From NCBI GenBank assembly GCA_026261815.1, contig JAMPIT010000890.1, forward strand, positions 9,764,001-9,828,000: a stretch of DNA of 64,000 nt, in the 5' to 3' direction. How positions within the stretch are numbered: position 1 is the first letter of the stretch; each line of letters opens with the position of its first letter. The translations under genes and the position numbers were made by a program. The stretch is from Monarcha castaneiventris obscurior. Its lineage: Eukaryota; Chordata; Aves; Passeriformes; Monarchidae. Shown here in pieces: positions 51,022-62,446 of this stretch. The notes below the pieces were generated by a model that was given only the letters and a program-made list of their open reading frames with translations, did not search any database and was not told where the DNA came from.

Positions 51022-51122
51022 TGGAAGAGCACGTTACAAAAAAAAAACTGTGAAAAAAGCTGACAGAAGAAATCAGAAGGGCACGTAACAAAAAAAATTG
51101 TGGAAAAAGATGACAGAAGAAA
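51022..51122. repeat. Imperfect tandem duplication, about 51-bp unit, two copies
   Basis: Unit 1 (51022-51072) and unit 2 (51073-51122) share a layout: 'gaag-gcacg', an A run, 'tgtg-aaaaa', then tgacagaagaaa at the end. They differ by several substitutions and by A-run length, so the duplication is not recent. Confidence 0.9.
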
Positions 51123-53371
51123 ATAAAGGCTGCAAACAACAGGGAAACTCCAGAAAGATAAAGAGGACAACAAGTGACAGTAACATCAGAAGGCAAGAGT
51201 ACTTACTTGTCCAAGAAAATTTGGCATTTACCAGCTGATAAGGAAGAACACAAACTCCCCAGTAGCATCATCTGGCTCCTTCTGATGCTATGGGCTCTAG
51301 GAAACTTGGCAGAGCCCAGGTGATGGTAAATTATCAAAATCTTCCTCTTTGTTTTATTTGCAATGCAATCAAAATATTTGGTGTTTTTTAGGCAAAAGGG
51401 AGATCCCCAGTCTTACCACAAGCAAAGGGATTTCAGCCTGGAAGTTCAGTTTAAATTATTGCAAACCAGCTTGGTTCTACTGCTAGTCTGACATCTTTCA
51501 TGAATAACTATTTTTCACTCTAAAATTGCTACTCCTGAAAACTAAATGAGTTCATGAGTGTAGGATGACTTGCATTTTGTACTATGCTTGGCTTAAAATA
51601 TTTATTTTTAATTTTTTTTTTATATATTCAACACAAAATTTTACTTGGATATTTAAGCTATCTACAGTCTATAAAAATTTGATAACTTGAAAAGAAATAT
51701 TTCACTTCAATTTCAAAATAATAATTTTAGATGCATCTATCCAGAATAATTTATGTAGTCTGCTGCTCCAAAAACTTTAGCACTTGCTAGCTTTCCTATC
51801 CATTATGCCACAGCCTTCAGAATAGCATGTAGAGCAGCCAAGTGTCAGGCCGAGTGCAGAGCTCTGATAAAAGGGGCCAGGAAATCTCAAGGAGCTCACA
51901 GCTGCAGTAGCAGAAAACACCGAAGTGCCAAAGGGAGAAATGAATTCAAGTACAAAGTCGCTGCAAGTTTAAACCCCCAAGAGAGAATATAAAGTAATCA
52001 GAGCAGAGCAAGTTGTCTGCTGAAATACTCAGCCTTCCTTGTCAGGCTGCTATTCTGAACAAACACCACCCAGGTTAGAAAACAGTGTTATCACTCAGCT
52101 CTTACTCCCATCCCAAGCACAGCTGTGCCCCTGAATTTCCTCTATGGGATCATCTTTTTTCAAGTACAGTGATGCTACTTGACAGATGGGCATTGTATCT
52201 GCCTTCTGGCCAAGGTAAACCAGTAGATTACAGACTCCTGCAAGTTCTGTTTCCATCAGAGAGTCAGTCCAGGCTCTCACAGAGCTGTAAATATCCTACT
52301 CCTTTCAGTGACCTCTTGATGATGTACAAGCACCTGCTGAGCTCAATGGTGACCCAGACTCAGGCTGTCTGCTTCAGCTGGGTCTGCAGGACAGGGCTTG
52401 GGGTACACATTCCCTCAGCTGATACCCTATTCATCTTCACAGATATTCACAGCGGGATTCCAAAAGCTTCTACTAAATATCCAGGGCAGACAACTTCTTC
52501 AAAATACAGTTTCTTGCAAAAATAAAAACAAAAAAGCAGGTTGAGATGTACCCAACTAACTCGACCAATGTAATGTCAGAAGGGATACTCCAGACTGACT
52601 GGACAACTTTGAGCAAGTCTAATTTTCATGGTCAGGCCAGTTTGCTTTTCATCTGGGATAATTCTAGCGAGTTGGAAAATAACTTCTAAAGAAAAAAAAT
52701 AGAGATCTTAAACATTTCATTTCCATTGAAAACAATTATTTGAACTGATGGCCAACCGAAATAAATGTCATTTGCTGATAATCACTAGTACATACAGTTG
52801 CAAAAGTCTAATTACACAGTTATATTAAAGGATTGTTTTTCAAACTATTAAGACAGATTGATGTACGTGAACTACAAATTTGACTGTAAAAGCCTTTAAT
52901 TAAAGCAATGGCATCCAACTCTGCATTAAAAAGAAGAAATTCCTAGAGCAAAAAAATATTACAACTCAATTTAAATAAGGTTTTTACTCCTCTTTTAGCC
53001 GTGCCCACAAAATGCTGGGACAGCACACATTTCTATATTTCGCAGTTGCAAGTTCAATGTATGCTTGAGTTGTGTTAATATCTATCCCTCCAAAAGCATT
53101 AGGACTGGGAACAATTCTATTTTTGATATACATCAAGAGACTGGGAATATGCATGGCTGGTTACACAGATGTATTCATAGCTGAAAAATGGAGAAAAATG
53201 TAAACATATGGCAAGAATCAGAGATGAAACTCCTAAAAATCTCATCTTCCACCTTAGATGGTTTTACTGTACTAAAGTAATATTCTTGGAAATGACAATT
53301 TCTAACAAAAATACAAGAGTTCCAATACAGGACAGCATATTGGCTGGACTAATAACATTAGTTTAGAAACA

Positions 53372-53388
53372 CTTAATCTAATAGTATT
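53372..53388. repeat. Short hairpin palindrome
   Basis: A 7-bp stem around atctaat and attagat with a 3-base loop. It is flanked by two similar 'tagaaacac' blocks (near 53363 and 53388), suggesting a small local duplication. Confidence 0.75.
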
Positions 53389-53790
53389 AGATTAGAAACA
53401 CCTAAATCTTCCTCACAAAACAGCCACAAAACCAGAGGATGTGATTCCATCTCCCCACACCTCTGTGCCGTTTCACAGGTGTATCTCTTTCAAGACATTT
53501 TGTTAATTTAAAAAAAAAAAAAAAAAGACAATTCCTTTTTTATTATTGACAATGAATTTAAAAAGCACTATTGGAAGATTAATGTCATCTAGAACTTACT
53601 CCTGCTATTGTATCTTAATGAATATTTCTCATAAAACCAAACAGATCCTGTTGATCTCCTCTGGGATAAATCAAGTCTGTCTCTCTTCACAAAATATTCA
53701 CCAATTTTTTCCTATTCTTACTGCAGGAATGCTATTGGGTGCAGCTCCCATTAATCATTTGAAATTTGCTGGTGTGTATGTGATTTAGGA

Positions 53791-53822
53791 TTAACTAATA
53801 TAGGTAATACTATATTAGTTAA
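53791..53822. repeat. Perfect 12-bp inverted repeat, 8-base loop
   Basis: ttaactaatata and tatattagttaa flank ggtaatac. Part of the left arm plus loop (ctaatataggtaa) recurs directly at about 53827-53839, so the locus has both inverted and direct copies. Likely product of template switching or slippage in AT-rich DNA. Confidence 0.9.
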
Positions 53823-56800
53823 TAAGCTAATATAGGTAACTACTATGTATTCTTCTGTAGATTTGCCCAGTGCACTGTAAAAGTAGCAGCCTAACTAGAA
53901 AACACCTCTTAAATTTAATTAAAAGTCATTTTAGCCTAGTTTTTACTGCAGGTAGGAGGGACGAATGTTGCACAAAAACTGTCGCTTTACAACTGTCATA
54001 ACTCAACAGTGGTAACACTACTCAAATTATAGACTATAACCTCTTGTGACTGTAACACTGCACCAGGACCCCTGTAAGATATGTCACGGGCACGCAGAAA
54101 TTATGGTGCTTATCCCAGGCAGTTTACAGTCCAACTGTTAGAAATTCAACCCATGCAGAGTAAGACAGCATGGGAAAACTGTTCATAGCAACAGAGACCA
54201 CAGCATAACACCCACCTAGCCTCACTTTAAATTAATTGCAATTCCTATTCAATGGGCAAAGCTCTTCAAATGCTACTGCTAGTAGAAATGAAATCCTGTC
54301 CTAGGGACAGCTTTCATAAGGAATGTTTTGTTGATTCTCAGCATTGCAGTATCCAAGCATATTATCCATTTTGCTTTGTTTCTTGAAAACTGTGGCAATT
54401 TTGCACAACATACCATAACTGCATGTATATCAGTATATAAGTACATGGTAAGAAAGAAAGGGTCCTTCTATGAAAAAGCTATTTTCTATTTTTTGTCTTT
54501 GTTACATTTCATAATCACTAAAAAAACCCCAAATTAGTGGTATGCAGCTGGGTTAGGTAGGATTTTTTTCCCCAATCAAATGGAAGGCTCATGTTTCCTC
54601 TTTACAGAAACACAAAGCTCACTGGAGGGGTGAAAACAATAGTAATGGGTTTGGCAATGGTTTGATAAGAAATCATAATTTCATCCCTTTTATAATAATC
54701 AGAGTAATCTCTTACTGACATCTATCATTTTTCCTTGTCTATCACCTTCTGAGGACGGTTTGGAAAATGCATTAAAATTGAGGTCCATAAACCACAGACC
54801 AATCTTCTGCAAACCTTCTCCAAGCATGGGCATTTGGTCCACACATCAGCTTCCTGGCTACTGGTGTTACCAGTTTTCCAGTGAGGCTACAGCCTTCCTC
54901 AAATTCTAACACAATATTTCACAACCTTTCTCATCTTCATCTAGGCACCCGTATTGCTTTGGGAAGGAAAATGTTTTTTTCTTTGTGAGGTCAGTGATGA
55001 CAACCATCTACATGGCAAATCTTCTGCCTGTGCTGGAGCGGCAGGCAGGAGACCCTGGCAGTTTCATAATTAGTGTGAAAGCACTAACAGGCTTCCAGGA
55101 GAGCAGTCCAGGAGAAGCCTGGCAGCATTGAGAAAAGGTCATTTTGCAACAGAAAAACATTCTGAGTTGAAAAATTCCCTGCTTCCACACACCAAAACCC
55201 TATCCAAGGTGGGCAGCCGTCAAATCACACTAATCAAATCTGGTGTCTCTCTCCTGAGTACAGATTAGCAAGACTCTGCTCTGCCATATTACTCATTTAT
55301 TTGGGAGATGTAACTGTGCCTAGGAACAAGAACTACTTGATTTTTTTTCTATAGACTATACTGTGTGCTGCGTACAATACTCCATAAATCCTCCAAGGAA
55401 AACACCAAAATAATACATAAATTGATTTTCTTTCTCAGCAAAACCATATTAACCAAGAAGAACATCGAGAAAGAAGCAAAACCTGAATGTCCTGTAAGAA
55501 TCAGAGCATGCAGGTAACAAATTGTGCATTCTTACAGTGCAAATGATTCTGGGTTCAGGCCTACTGAAATTTAAATAAATACCACACTCCTTTTATTCAA
55601 GATCTTCAAGAATGAAAATAATTGTTATTTAAAATTATGGCTTTACACGTCAGAACAGATCAACGTAGAACAAGTTCTTTCCTCTGCCAGTAGAAATTCG
55701 TATCACCTTCACCAATTCAAAGGCTACACTTTAGGTTACACCCCTCCTTACTGGTGTGGGAACTTGGCCCCGTGCCCTGCCTCTCCGTCACGTCAGATTC
55801 TTAGTCAAGTCAACGAGACCAGATAGAAGCAAAAGTACTATTTATTTAGCAGAGGATTCAAAAATATTGGGATTCTCTTCTTCCAGTTAAAAACTTTCTT
55901 CTCTCCCTCTCATATGTCCATCAGGCATCACACCAGACATTAACTTCCTACAAAGAATTTATCACTCCTAAGAGCTGCATAACTGGATAGAAATTGTAAG
56001 GAAAAGCAGCACATGCTATTGTTTTATTAACACTTTTTACTCAAATCCCAGTAGAAACCACAAGTATAACATCAACTACAAAAGCTTGAGTCTGTTTCCA
56101 ATGGAGATTCAGGAACAGCCTGTCCTTAGGACTTCCAGTTTCTTTCAAGTGTTTCACACATTGTTATCCAAATGTCTTGTTTGAACTGCTTGTTAATTTT
56201 CCTCTGAAACATTTATCTTTTCATGAGATTGATAAGCCAAATGCTGTCAGTAAAAGTCTGCTTTGCTTTTTTATTTTGCTCATTATAAAAAGGAAAGGCA
56301 ACATTTCAATTTTTTTAGACTTTTTTCACTTTTTATACAAAGTAGTTGGTTTTCCATTACCAAAAATGCAAATATAACTTCACTTTCTCTTTTCTGATGT
56401 TTTGCCACAAGTATCTCAGAAAAATAAACAATGTCATTACTTCCTAGTACAGTTCACTTCTTGTTCTTCAGAAAGAGCTGGTCTATTTCTGTTGTCAATT
56501 TTGAATAACTGGCAGAGATGCTTCATCAGTCCACTTTTGATATCAAAATTTTCAGGGAAAATAGACCTAACACAACTCAGTACATTTTTACTAATAATAT
56601 TCCCTTATAGACTTCATTTGTATTAAGCATAAATGCTGCTACAGAGACTGCTTCCATTTCTATTTTGTCAAACAAATGAGAAAACAATGAATATTCATGT
56701 TTCTTTCAGCTAACAAACAATCCAAACATGGACTGCATCTCTGTGCCAAGCTGAAACACAGTGAATCACTATGTGGTTGAAGAGTAATAAGGAATGGGAA

Positions 56801-56969
56801 TGGGAGAAGGATGTTATATTTATTTCATGCCCTGGATTTAAGAGCATATATATATTATAATATAGTCCATTAATAACAGCACTATAGTTTTAGATTCAGA
56901 TTTTGCAGATTCCATGTTACAGATATTCTATTCCTATCATTCTCACTTCCAAGCACTAAATACTATTTC

Positions 56970-57005
56970 ACAGAGACGCAACAAGACATCTTGTTGCATC
57001 TCTGT
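56970..57005. repeat. 16-bp hairpin with 4-base loop
   Basis: Left arm acagagacgcaacaag (56970-56985), loop acat, right arm cttgttgcatctctgt (56990-57005). Fifteen of 16 positions pair. The only mismatch becomes a G-U wobble if the minus strand is transcribed. It is too short for a normal microRNA precursor. Unusually stable for this AT-rich context. Confidence 0.95.
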
Positions 57006-57092
57006 AACCCCAAACTTGCATATGAGAAGTGGACAATAGTTTTAAAATGTTTCAAATTAGGTAAAGAACGAATCAGAATAAGTACATCTTAG

Positions 57093-57191
57093 ATGGACAA
57101 GAAAGAAAGGCTGAACACTAGCAAAAAAATGCAGCTAAAAACAAGTGAGCAGCTTCTTGTTAAGAGACTTTCAAGTGAGACAAGCTTACAG
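57093..57191 (+). other. Exon-like open segment with consensus donor (unproven)
   Basis: A 99-bp segment starts at ATG after 'tacatcttag' and ends TTACAG|GTGAGT, a full consensus donor at 57192-57197. It is open in one frame (33 codons, MDKKERLNTSKKMQ to SETSLQ), lysine-rich, with no recognised domain. The upstream acceptor has a poor pyrimidine tract. The frame also stays open to 57289 if unspliced. It may be a lncRNA or first coding exon, or chance. Confidence 0.12.
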
Positions 57192-58614
57192 GTGAGTCTG
57201 AAAACTCCTTCAAAAACTGACCACACAATGATGCCTCCAGAATATGCCTTCATGTTGGAAGAGGTCTTGGCACGACACATCAACTAACGCATGAAGGAGA
57301 CTATCATTTACCATTAACATTGAATTTGAAGGTACTAAAAAGCCATGGACAAGGTGTTCTCAGGTACATGGAACAAGGATGCTGACTAACTCTTCAGAAG
57401 TGAAGGAAAACTGATTATAGGAGAGTATTCCTTCCACAGATGTCTGTCCCTGAGTTCTCCATACCTTTGCTTTTTCCCATTTCCATTCTCACTTGCAAAA
57501 AATTTTCTTCTGTCCTACAGCACTTTGCCAGGTTAATTTTGTAACATCTTGTCTATGAAAAAATTGCAGATAATTGACCAGCCTTCACCATCACCTTCAT
57601 ATGCTCTCTTTTGTCTCCTCACCATATACGTCTTCTACTCCCAGCACAAGAATCTGAAATGGGGCTGATTCAGTATTTCTAATCTCTCAAAGATATTTTT
57701 CCTTTTTTTGTTTCCTCTTTACTGTAGAACTAACAACTGAACTGATTTTACCCTATAAGGAATTTTACCCAGTGTCATGCAGACAGGGGAAACAGACTGT
57801 AGCGTTCTACCTCATGCTTCTGTACTCTGTCTTATCTCTTCACAGGTGGAATTTTGGCATCAGAAGTGCTTAGGCTGCCCTGCTGGATGCTTATGTAATA
57901 TGTAGTCAAAGTCAGCAAAGTGCAACAAGGTTGGATTAACTTAAATATGAAAAAAAAAACCCCACCTTTTATCTGGCACCCTGCAACCTGCAACAAAAAT
58001 ATCAATGAAAATTCGGAGCTAGGAAATTATAATTTACATTTTGCACATGTGTATAGTGCTTTTGTCTGTAAATCCCCAAAACACAACAACAGCAGACTCA
58101 ATCCTTTACATGGAAAAAGCCAAGAGAAAAAGAAATATTCTAAAGCACAACAACCAAGGATATAGCTTTATTCTATTCTATACCTACCATATTAGAGCAT
58201 GCTTTAAATGAACAGGCAGCCATAAAACTGCACTGTTGTTCTATGAAAGCATTTTAGTATTAGCAATAAATACAGTACACACTTTAAATGCAGAAATACT
58301 GCCAATGTGCAAAGAATTTGTCTCTATTATAAACACAGCCACCTGTGTACTATCTCTAATTCTAAACTATGAGTCAGTTGGAAAAGAGGAATTAATTGGC
58401 AAAAACTTTCTGACATGTCAAATATTTGGCTTGCATGAAGCCAGTGCTATCTAAGCTGGATAGAGCCCCCTTCTCTCCTCCTGTTGCACTGGAAATAGGT
58501 ACCACAGAAGTCACATACCTTTACTGTCTTGTCACAGTGAGTCATTATAACATCTATGATAGAAGAAAATAGGCCATAAGATGCAGTAACTTGTTGACAA
58601 TAAGACACTTCTTT

Positions 58615-58808
58615 AGAATCATAGAATGTTTTTTATTGGAAGAGACCTTAAACATCACCTAGTTCCACCCACAGAGCCATGGGCAGGGACACCTTTCTCT
58701 AGACCAGGCTGCTCAGGGCCCCATCCAGCCTGGCCTTGGAACTCTGCCAGGATGGGGTATCCACAACTGTCCTGAACAACCTGTTCCAGTGTCTCACCAT
58801 CCTCAAGG
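58615..58808 (-). mobile_element. CR1 LINE fragment (3' end), minus orientation
   Basis: Starts with the CR1 3' terminal 8-mer units (agaatcatagaatg), then 'ttggaagagaccttaaacat', 'accaggctgctcagggcccc' and 'aacctgttccagtgtctcac'. This is a typical, relatively well preserved avian CR1 3' UTR, truncated after about 190 bp where the A/C-rich tract begins. Confidence 0.95.
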
Positions 58809-58811
58809 AAC

Positions 58812-58862
58812 AGAAAAAAACCAAACCAAAACAAACCAAACCAAAACAAAAAAAAAAAAAAA
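58812..58862. repeat. (AAACC)/(AAAAC) low-complexity tract
   Basis: Runs of aaaccaaaac and a 14-base A run directly abut the truncated end of the CR1 copy. Confidence 0.9.
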
Positions 58863-59952
58863 CCAGGAAGTCAAGGTCCAGCACAAAGAGACTCCAGAGA
58901 TCTCATCTCTGGAGCCAGCCAGGTTTCACTGTCACCTTACAGGCCCTGATTCAGAAAAGGCCCATTCATGAGCCTAATTCTACCTGCTTGGATTGGATTT
59001 GCTGATTTCTTGGGGATGAGTCACAGCATAGGAAACTAAATACTCATAAGCATGTTTCATAGCTACCAGTAACACTGGATGGTTCATAATAATTACCTTA
59101 CGGTGTTCCATTAAACACACATTTGTAATATACAAATGCAAATTAGCATATTTACCTGTAGAGTGACAGATCAGTTCTGCTGATATTAGTCCCATTTTTC
59201 CCTTATATTAGGTCATTTTCAAACCATTAGAGAATCAGCTCTTGGCTGTAAAAATATTTTCCAGGACTGAAATTCAAAAGTCATACAGATTTGAAAGACA
59301 AAAATACTAGGTCTTAAAATTTTCTCAAAACCCAACTGAAGTAAACAGATTCTTTTTTTTTTGTCATTGCCTTAATTTAATTTTTCATTCTTTTCCTGCC
59401 TTTGTTGTACAACTGCACTGTGCTGATGCCAAATAAAAGCACTTTTAAAATTGCTCATCTTTGAGAAGTGCAACTCCAATCACTTGCTTAACAAGTTACT
59501 CATGGAAATTAACAGAGATTTCCTTCAGATGAGGTTATCATTGCTTTGTAGTACTTTTGCCTGATGTCTGTTAATTTTCGTCGGGATGGTCCTGCAAGAG
59601 AAGGGACATTTAAGCAATAGCTTCCTTTGCAGGCTGCAAATACTGAAAATATCTGCAAGTACAGTGATGGTATGTCTGACATGCAATAACCATAGAAATT
59701 AATTAGTTTGTTTTAGACTTTATTTTACAAATAAAGTGAGAGCTTTATACACATCCCACTTACTTGTCCTCCTCTTTCCTCATTCCCCTAAGGCTGCCTA
59801 ATTATCTCGCTGACCAATCCCAATTCACTCTGTGTAGCTACAGACAGAGAATCAAATTCAGGCTGAAGCTGGTGCTTTTTCTGCTGCCTGTCTGGGAGGT
59901 TTTTAATTAGTTTTTACTGAGACCAGTGGGTTTGTTACTCCCATTGTATGGA
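58863..59952. other. Unique non-coding DNA
   Basis: No gene or repeat recognised. Confidence 0.6.
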
Positions 59953-59979
59953 TAGGGTAGGGTAGGGTAGGGTAGGGTA
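59953..59979 (+). repeat. (TAGGG)5 G-run array, telomere-like pentamer
   Basis: Five GGG runs (59955, 59960, 59965, 59970, 59975) are spaced by exactly TA. This satisfies the G-quadruplex pattern with two-base loops. It is one T short of the vertebrate telomere hexamer, so it is not itself telomeric. Confidence 0.95.
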
Positions 59980-59984
59980 CAGTA

Positions 59985-60036
59985 GGAAAGGGAAAAGGGG
60001 GAAAAAAGGGAAAAGGTAAAAAAAGGGAAAAGGGAA
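59985..60036 (+). repeat. Polypurine (GGGAAAA)-type tract
   Basis: Almost all A and G with repeated gggaaaa blocks, continuing directly from the TAGGG array. Together they form about 85 bp of G-rich, nearly pyrimidine-free plus strand. Confidence 0.9.
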
Positions 60037-60114
60037 AACATAGTAGGTTAGTGAATTCCCAGCCTCTCTGCCACCGAAACTGTTTGTCACACCGAAGTGT
60101 GTCACACTGGGCAA

Positions 60115-60345
60115 TGGTATTTGAACTGAGCATAGAGAAATTTGGACTGGGTAGAAGGGAAACATTTTCTTCACGAGAACACTCAAGCAGTGGCACAGGT
60201 TCCCAGGCAGGTTGTGCCATCCTTGAAGGTTTTCAAAACTCAGGAGAATAAATCTCTGAGCAACCTGGACTGACCCCACAAGTGACCCTGAGGTTAGACT
60301 GGAGATCTTCTGAGGCCCTTTCCAACCTAAGTTATCCTCTAATCC
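60115..60345 (+). mobile_element. CR1 LINE fragment (3' end), plus orientation
   Basis: Sense CR1: 'agggaaacattttcttcacg', 'agtggcacaggttcccaggc', 'ctgagcaacctggactgacc' and 'ctgaggccctttccaaccta' follow the family order to near the 3' end. The terminal 8-mer units are degraded to 'ttatcctctaatccctgtgg'. It is preceded by the G-rich tract about 80 bp upstream. Confidence 0.9.
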
Positions 60346-62041
60346 CTGTGGTCAGAGGATAGTCACAGAAGTCTACTGGGTGAAGATGGAGATTAAAGAA
60401 TCTTTGAGAGAGTTGTTTTACATTTTCCAACACTGGAAAAGTTGTTGTGCTCTGTCCAAATCTGGTTGCTGCTGAGGGTAGATTTGCACATTTTTGTGTG
60501 TGAATTACTGTTAGTTTCTGAGGCAGCAGTCTTGAGCACTCATACTTAAGAACCAATACTTGCTCTGCAGTAGTGACAACTAATTAAAAATCAGAACAAC
60601 CAGCAAACCCCCAAAAAACTACTCAAAAGGATCCATAAAAAAACAAAAGACAGTTCTTCATTCTGTTTAAGATGATTAGTATGCTTCACAGAGTAAAGGA
60701 AAAGGAACAAAGAATAGCATATTATCTCCTTAAAATTGCTGAATAGCACTTTTACTTTTCCTCTTTTCTTAATGTATTCAACAGTCTTATTTTCTACCTA
60801 CTCTTAAATAGCATTCCATATGAAATAACAGATAATAAAGATATTTTCAAATAATAGAAGTTTCTTTTTGTGGTAATTCCGAGAAATACAATGAAATGTG
60901 CCATTAAGGGAAAACTACCAAAGACTAGAGATGCAATTAAATTTCGTCTCTCTGCTGAAACTTGTAGAACACTAAAAAGAAAGAATTTTCATGTTTATTC
61001 TTCCCTTTAAAAATAAGATATTATACTCACTTCAAACATTCTCCCTTAAAACTCCAGCACAAGAGTTGCCATCAATACCACTGCTTCTATTTCTAGCACT
61101 GCATGATCAATTCAGAGATGAAGGGACACAATATCTCAGCTGAGATACCAGGGCCAAAACTCCCAGTGAGGTCATTCACTTCAAATTATCTCCATCTCTC
61201 TATAAATAGTGTGCCTGCAAGAGAAGAGGGCAGGGGGACTCATTTCCTTTCATTCACCATGTGCCTGAATTGTCCCCTAAACTAAGCTGTTTAGATCAAA
61301 TACTTTCTTTTACTATTCAGTAACATAGAGCACAGCACACTAGGACTTGATCCTATTTGGGATATATACCTGCCACGTCTAGACCAAAGAAAGATAAAAT
61401 TAAAAATAATTTTAAAATCAGCTATAGAGAAAATATAGGCAGATGAAAAAGAAGCTTTCTCACCATAGAGATGGTTTTGTAATGGTAAACAAAGAAATTT
61501 CTATCAAACCATAGGCCATTTTCCCCCCTGTTTCACTAGACTGCATAAAAAGAGGATTTCCTGTACTTTGTAATTTTTAGGTGTTCTGCTCAGAACCTCA
61601 AAGAAGAAATAAACAAATTTGATGAGACCTCACAAGTTCTGTAAACAAACTTTGCTTCAGTGAAACTTTATGAACCACGTGAGAAAAGGCAGTACAATGG
61701 CAAAGATTATGATGGCTTTAGGTGCTACATCCTGAGGCTACTTATTACAACACATGGGAGGAGGAATGGGAAAAAGGAGAAATACCCGAGAGTGGGATTC
61801 AGGTATTTGGTGATTTGTTTTAAACCAACATTAGAAACTGCTAAGGAGAGGGATGATGCCTCTTCCAGATTTTAGGTTGGCTTCCATGAGAAATTCCCAG
61901 CTATGTGCCTGCTTGCAGAATTCAGCCCTTTGCATCAAAAGTGATTTCCTGAAGAGAGAAAGTGTTAGTCACTCTTCCTACACATCCTTGTAGGGAATAC
62001 TTCCACATTCATTGGAAAGGAAAGATCCTGTTTTCTTCCAG
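60346..62041. other. Unique non-coding DNA
   Basis: No gene or repeat recognised. The frame at 61660-61875 is basic and short with no motif. Confidence 0.6.
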
Positions 62042-62446
62042 ATGAGTGCTCGAAACAGCAGCACTATGGGGTGGTTCCCTCTCTTTCCCTCTGGCCTAAT
62101 TAATATACCAGCAATTGACCTTTACCAAGGCCTCTCCCTCCAGGTTAATAAGCAGGTGACAAAGGCAGGAGTTATCAGCTCCTACAGGCACTGTGTGAGC
62201 AGGGCTGAGCTGCTGGCAGGCATTGACCCAAGTCAGTCAGAGCTCTGCACCTCACTCGAGGCACAACAGAGGTGGCTCGAGTACATTTACATTGCCTTCC
62301 AGAAAATAGATCATCATCATACACAGGACAAAGCAGAGAAATTATACAGAGAGCAAGGCCAGATCTGGGTTGTTTGCTCTTCAGATGAAGCTAAAAATTC
62401 TTGCTGGACCTGTGCCATGCATTGCAGAGTCAGCTTGGCAGAATAA
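62042..62446 (+). CDS. Hypothetical open frame, possible terminal exon (doubtful)
   Basis: An ATG directly follows 'gttttcttccag', a good polypyrimidine-AG acceptor, and the frame runs 134 codons to a TAA at about 62444, with AATAAA overlapping the stop region ('cagaataaagg'). The product starts MSARNSSTMGWFPL and contains SRAELLAGIDPSQSE and EAQQRWLEYIYIAF. Composition is varied rather than low-complexity. I recognise no domain, signal peptide or membrane segment. Function unknown. It is among the longest repeat-free frames here, yet of a size that chance can give. Confidence 0.15.
   Translation: MSARNSSTMGWFPLFPSGLINIPAIDLYQGLSLQVNKQVTKAGVISSYRHCVSRAELLAGIDPSQSELCTSLEAQQRWLEYIYIAFQKIDHHHTQDKAEKLYREQGQIWVVCSSDEAKNSCWTCAMHCRVSLAE

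Larger units (their letters stand above)
51123..58614. other. Unique non-coding DNA with short hairpins
   Basis: No gene recognised. A 17-base A run spans 53510-53526. The 146-codon frame at 52085-52525 has no known motif and no convincing splice or start context. Hairpins and an exon-like segment are listed separately. Confidence 0.55.

Noticed and set aside
52085..52525. 146-codon plus-strand frame
   Set aside because: No ATG at its start, no recognised domain, serine/leucine-rich low-information sequence.
59953..59979. Chromosome-end telomere
   Set aside because: The unit is TAGGG, not TTAGGG, only five copies exist, and ordinary unique DNA continues on both sides.
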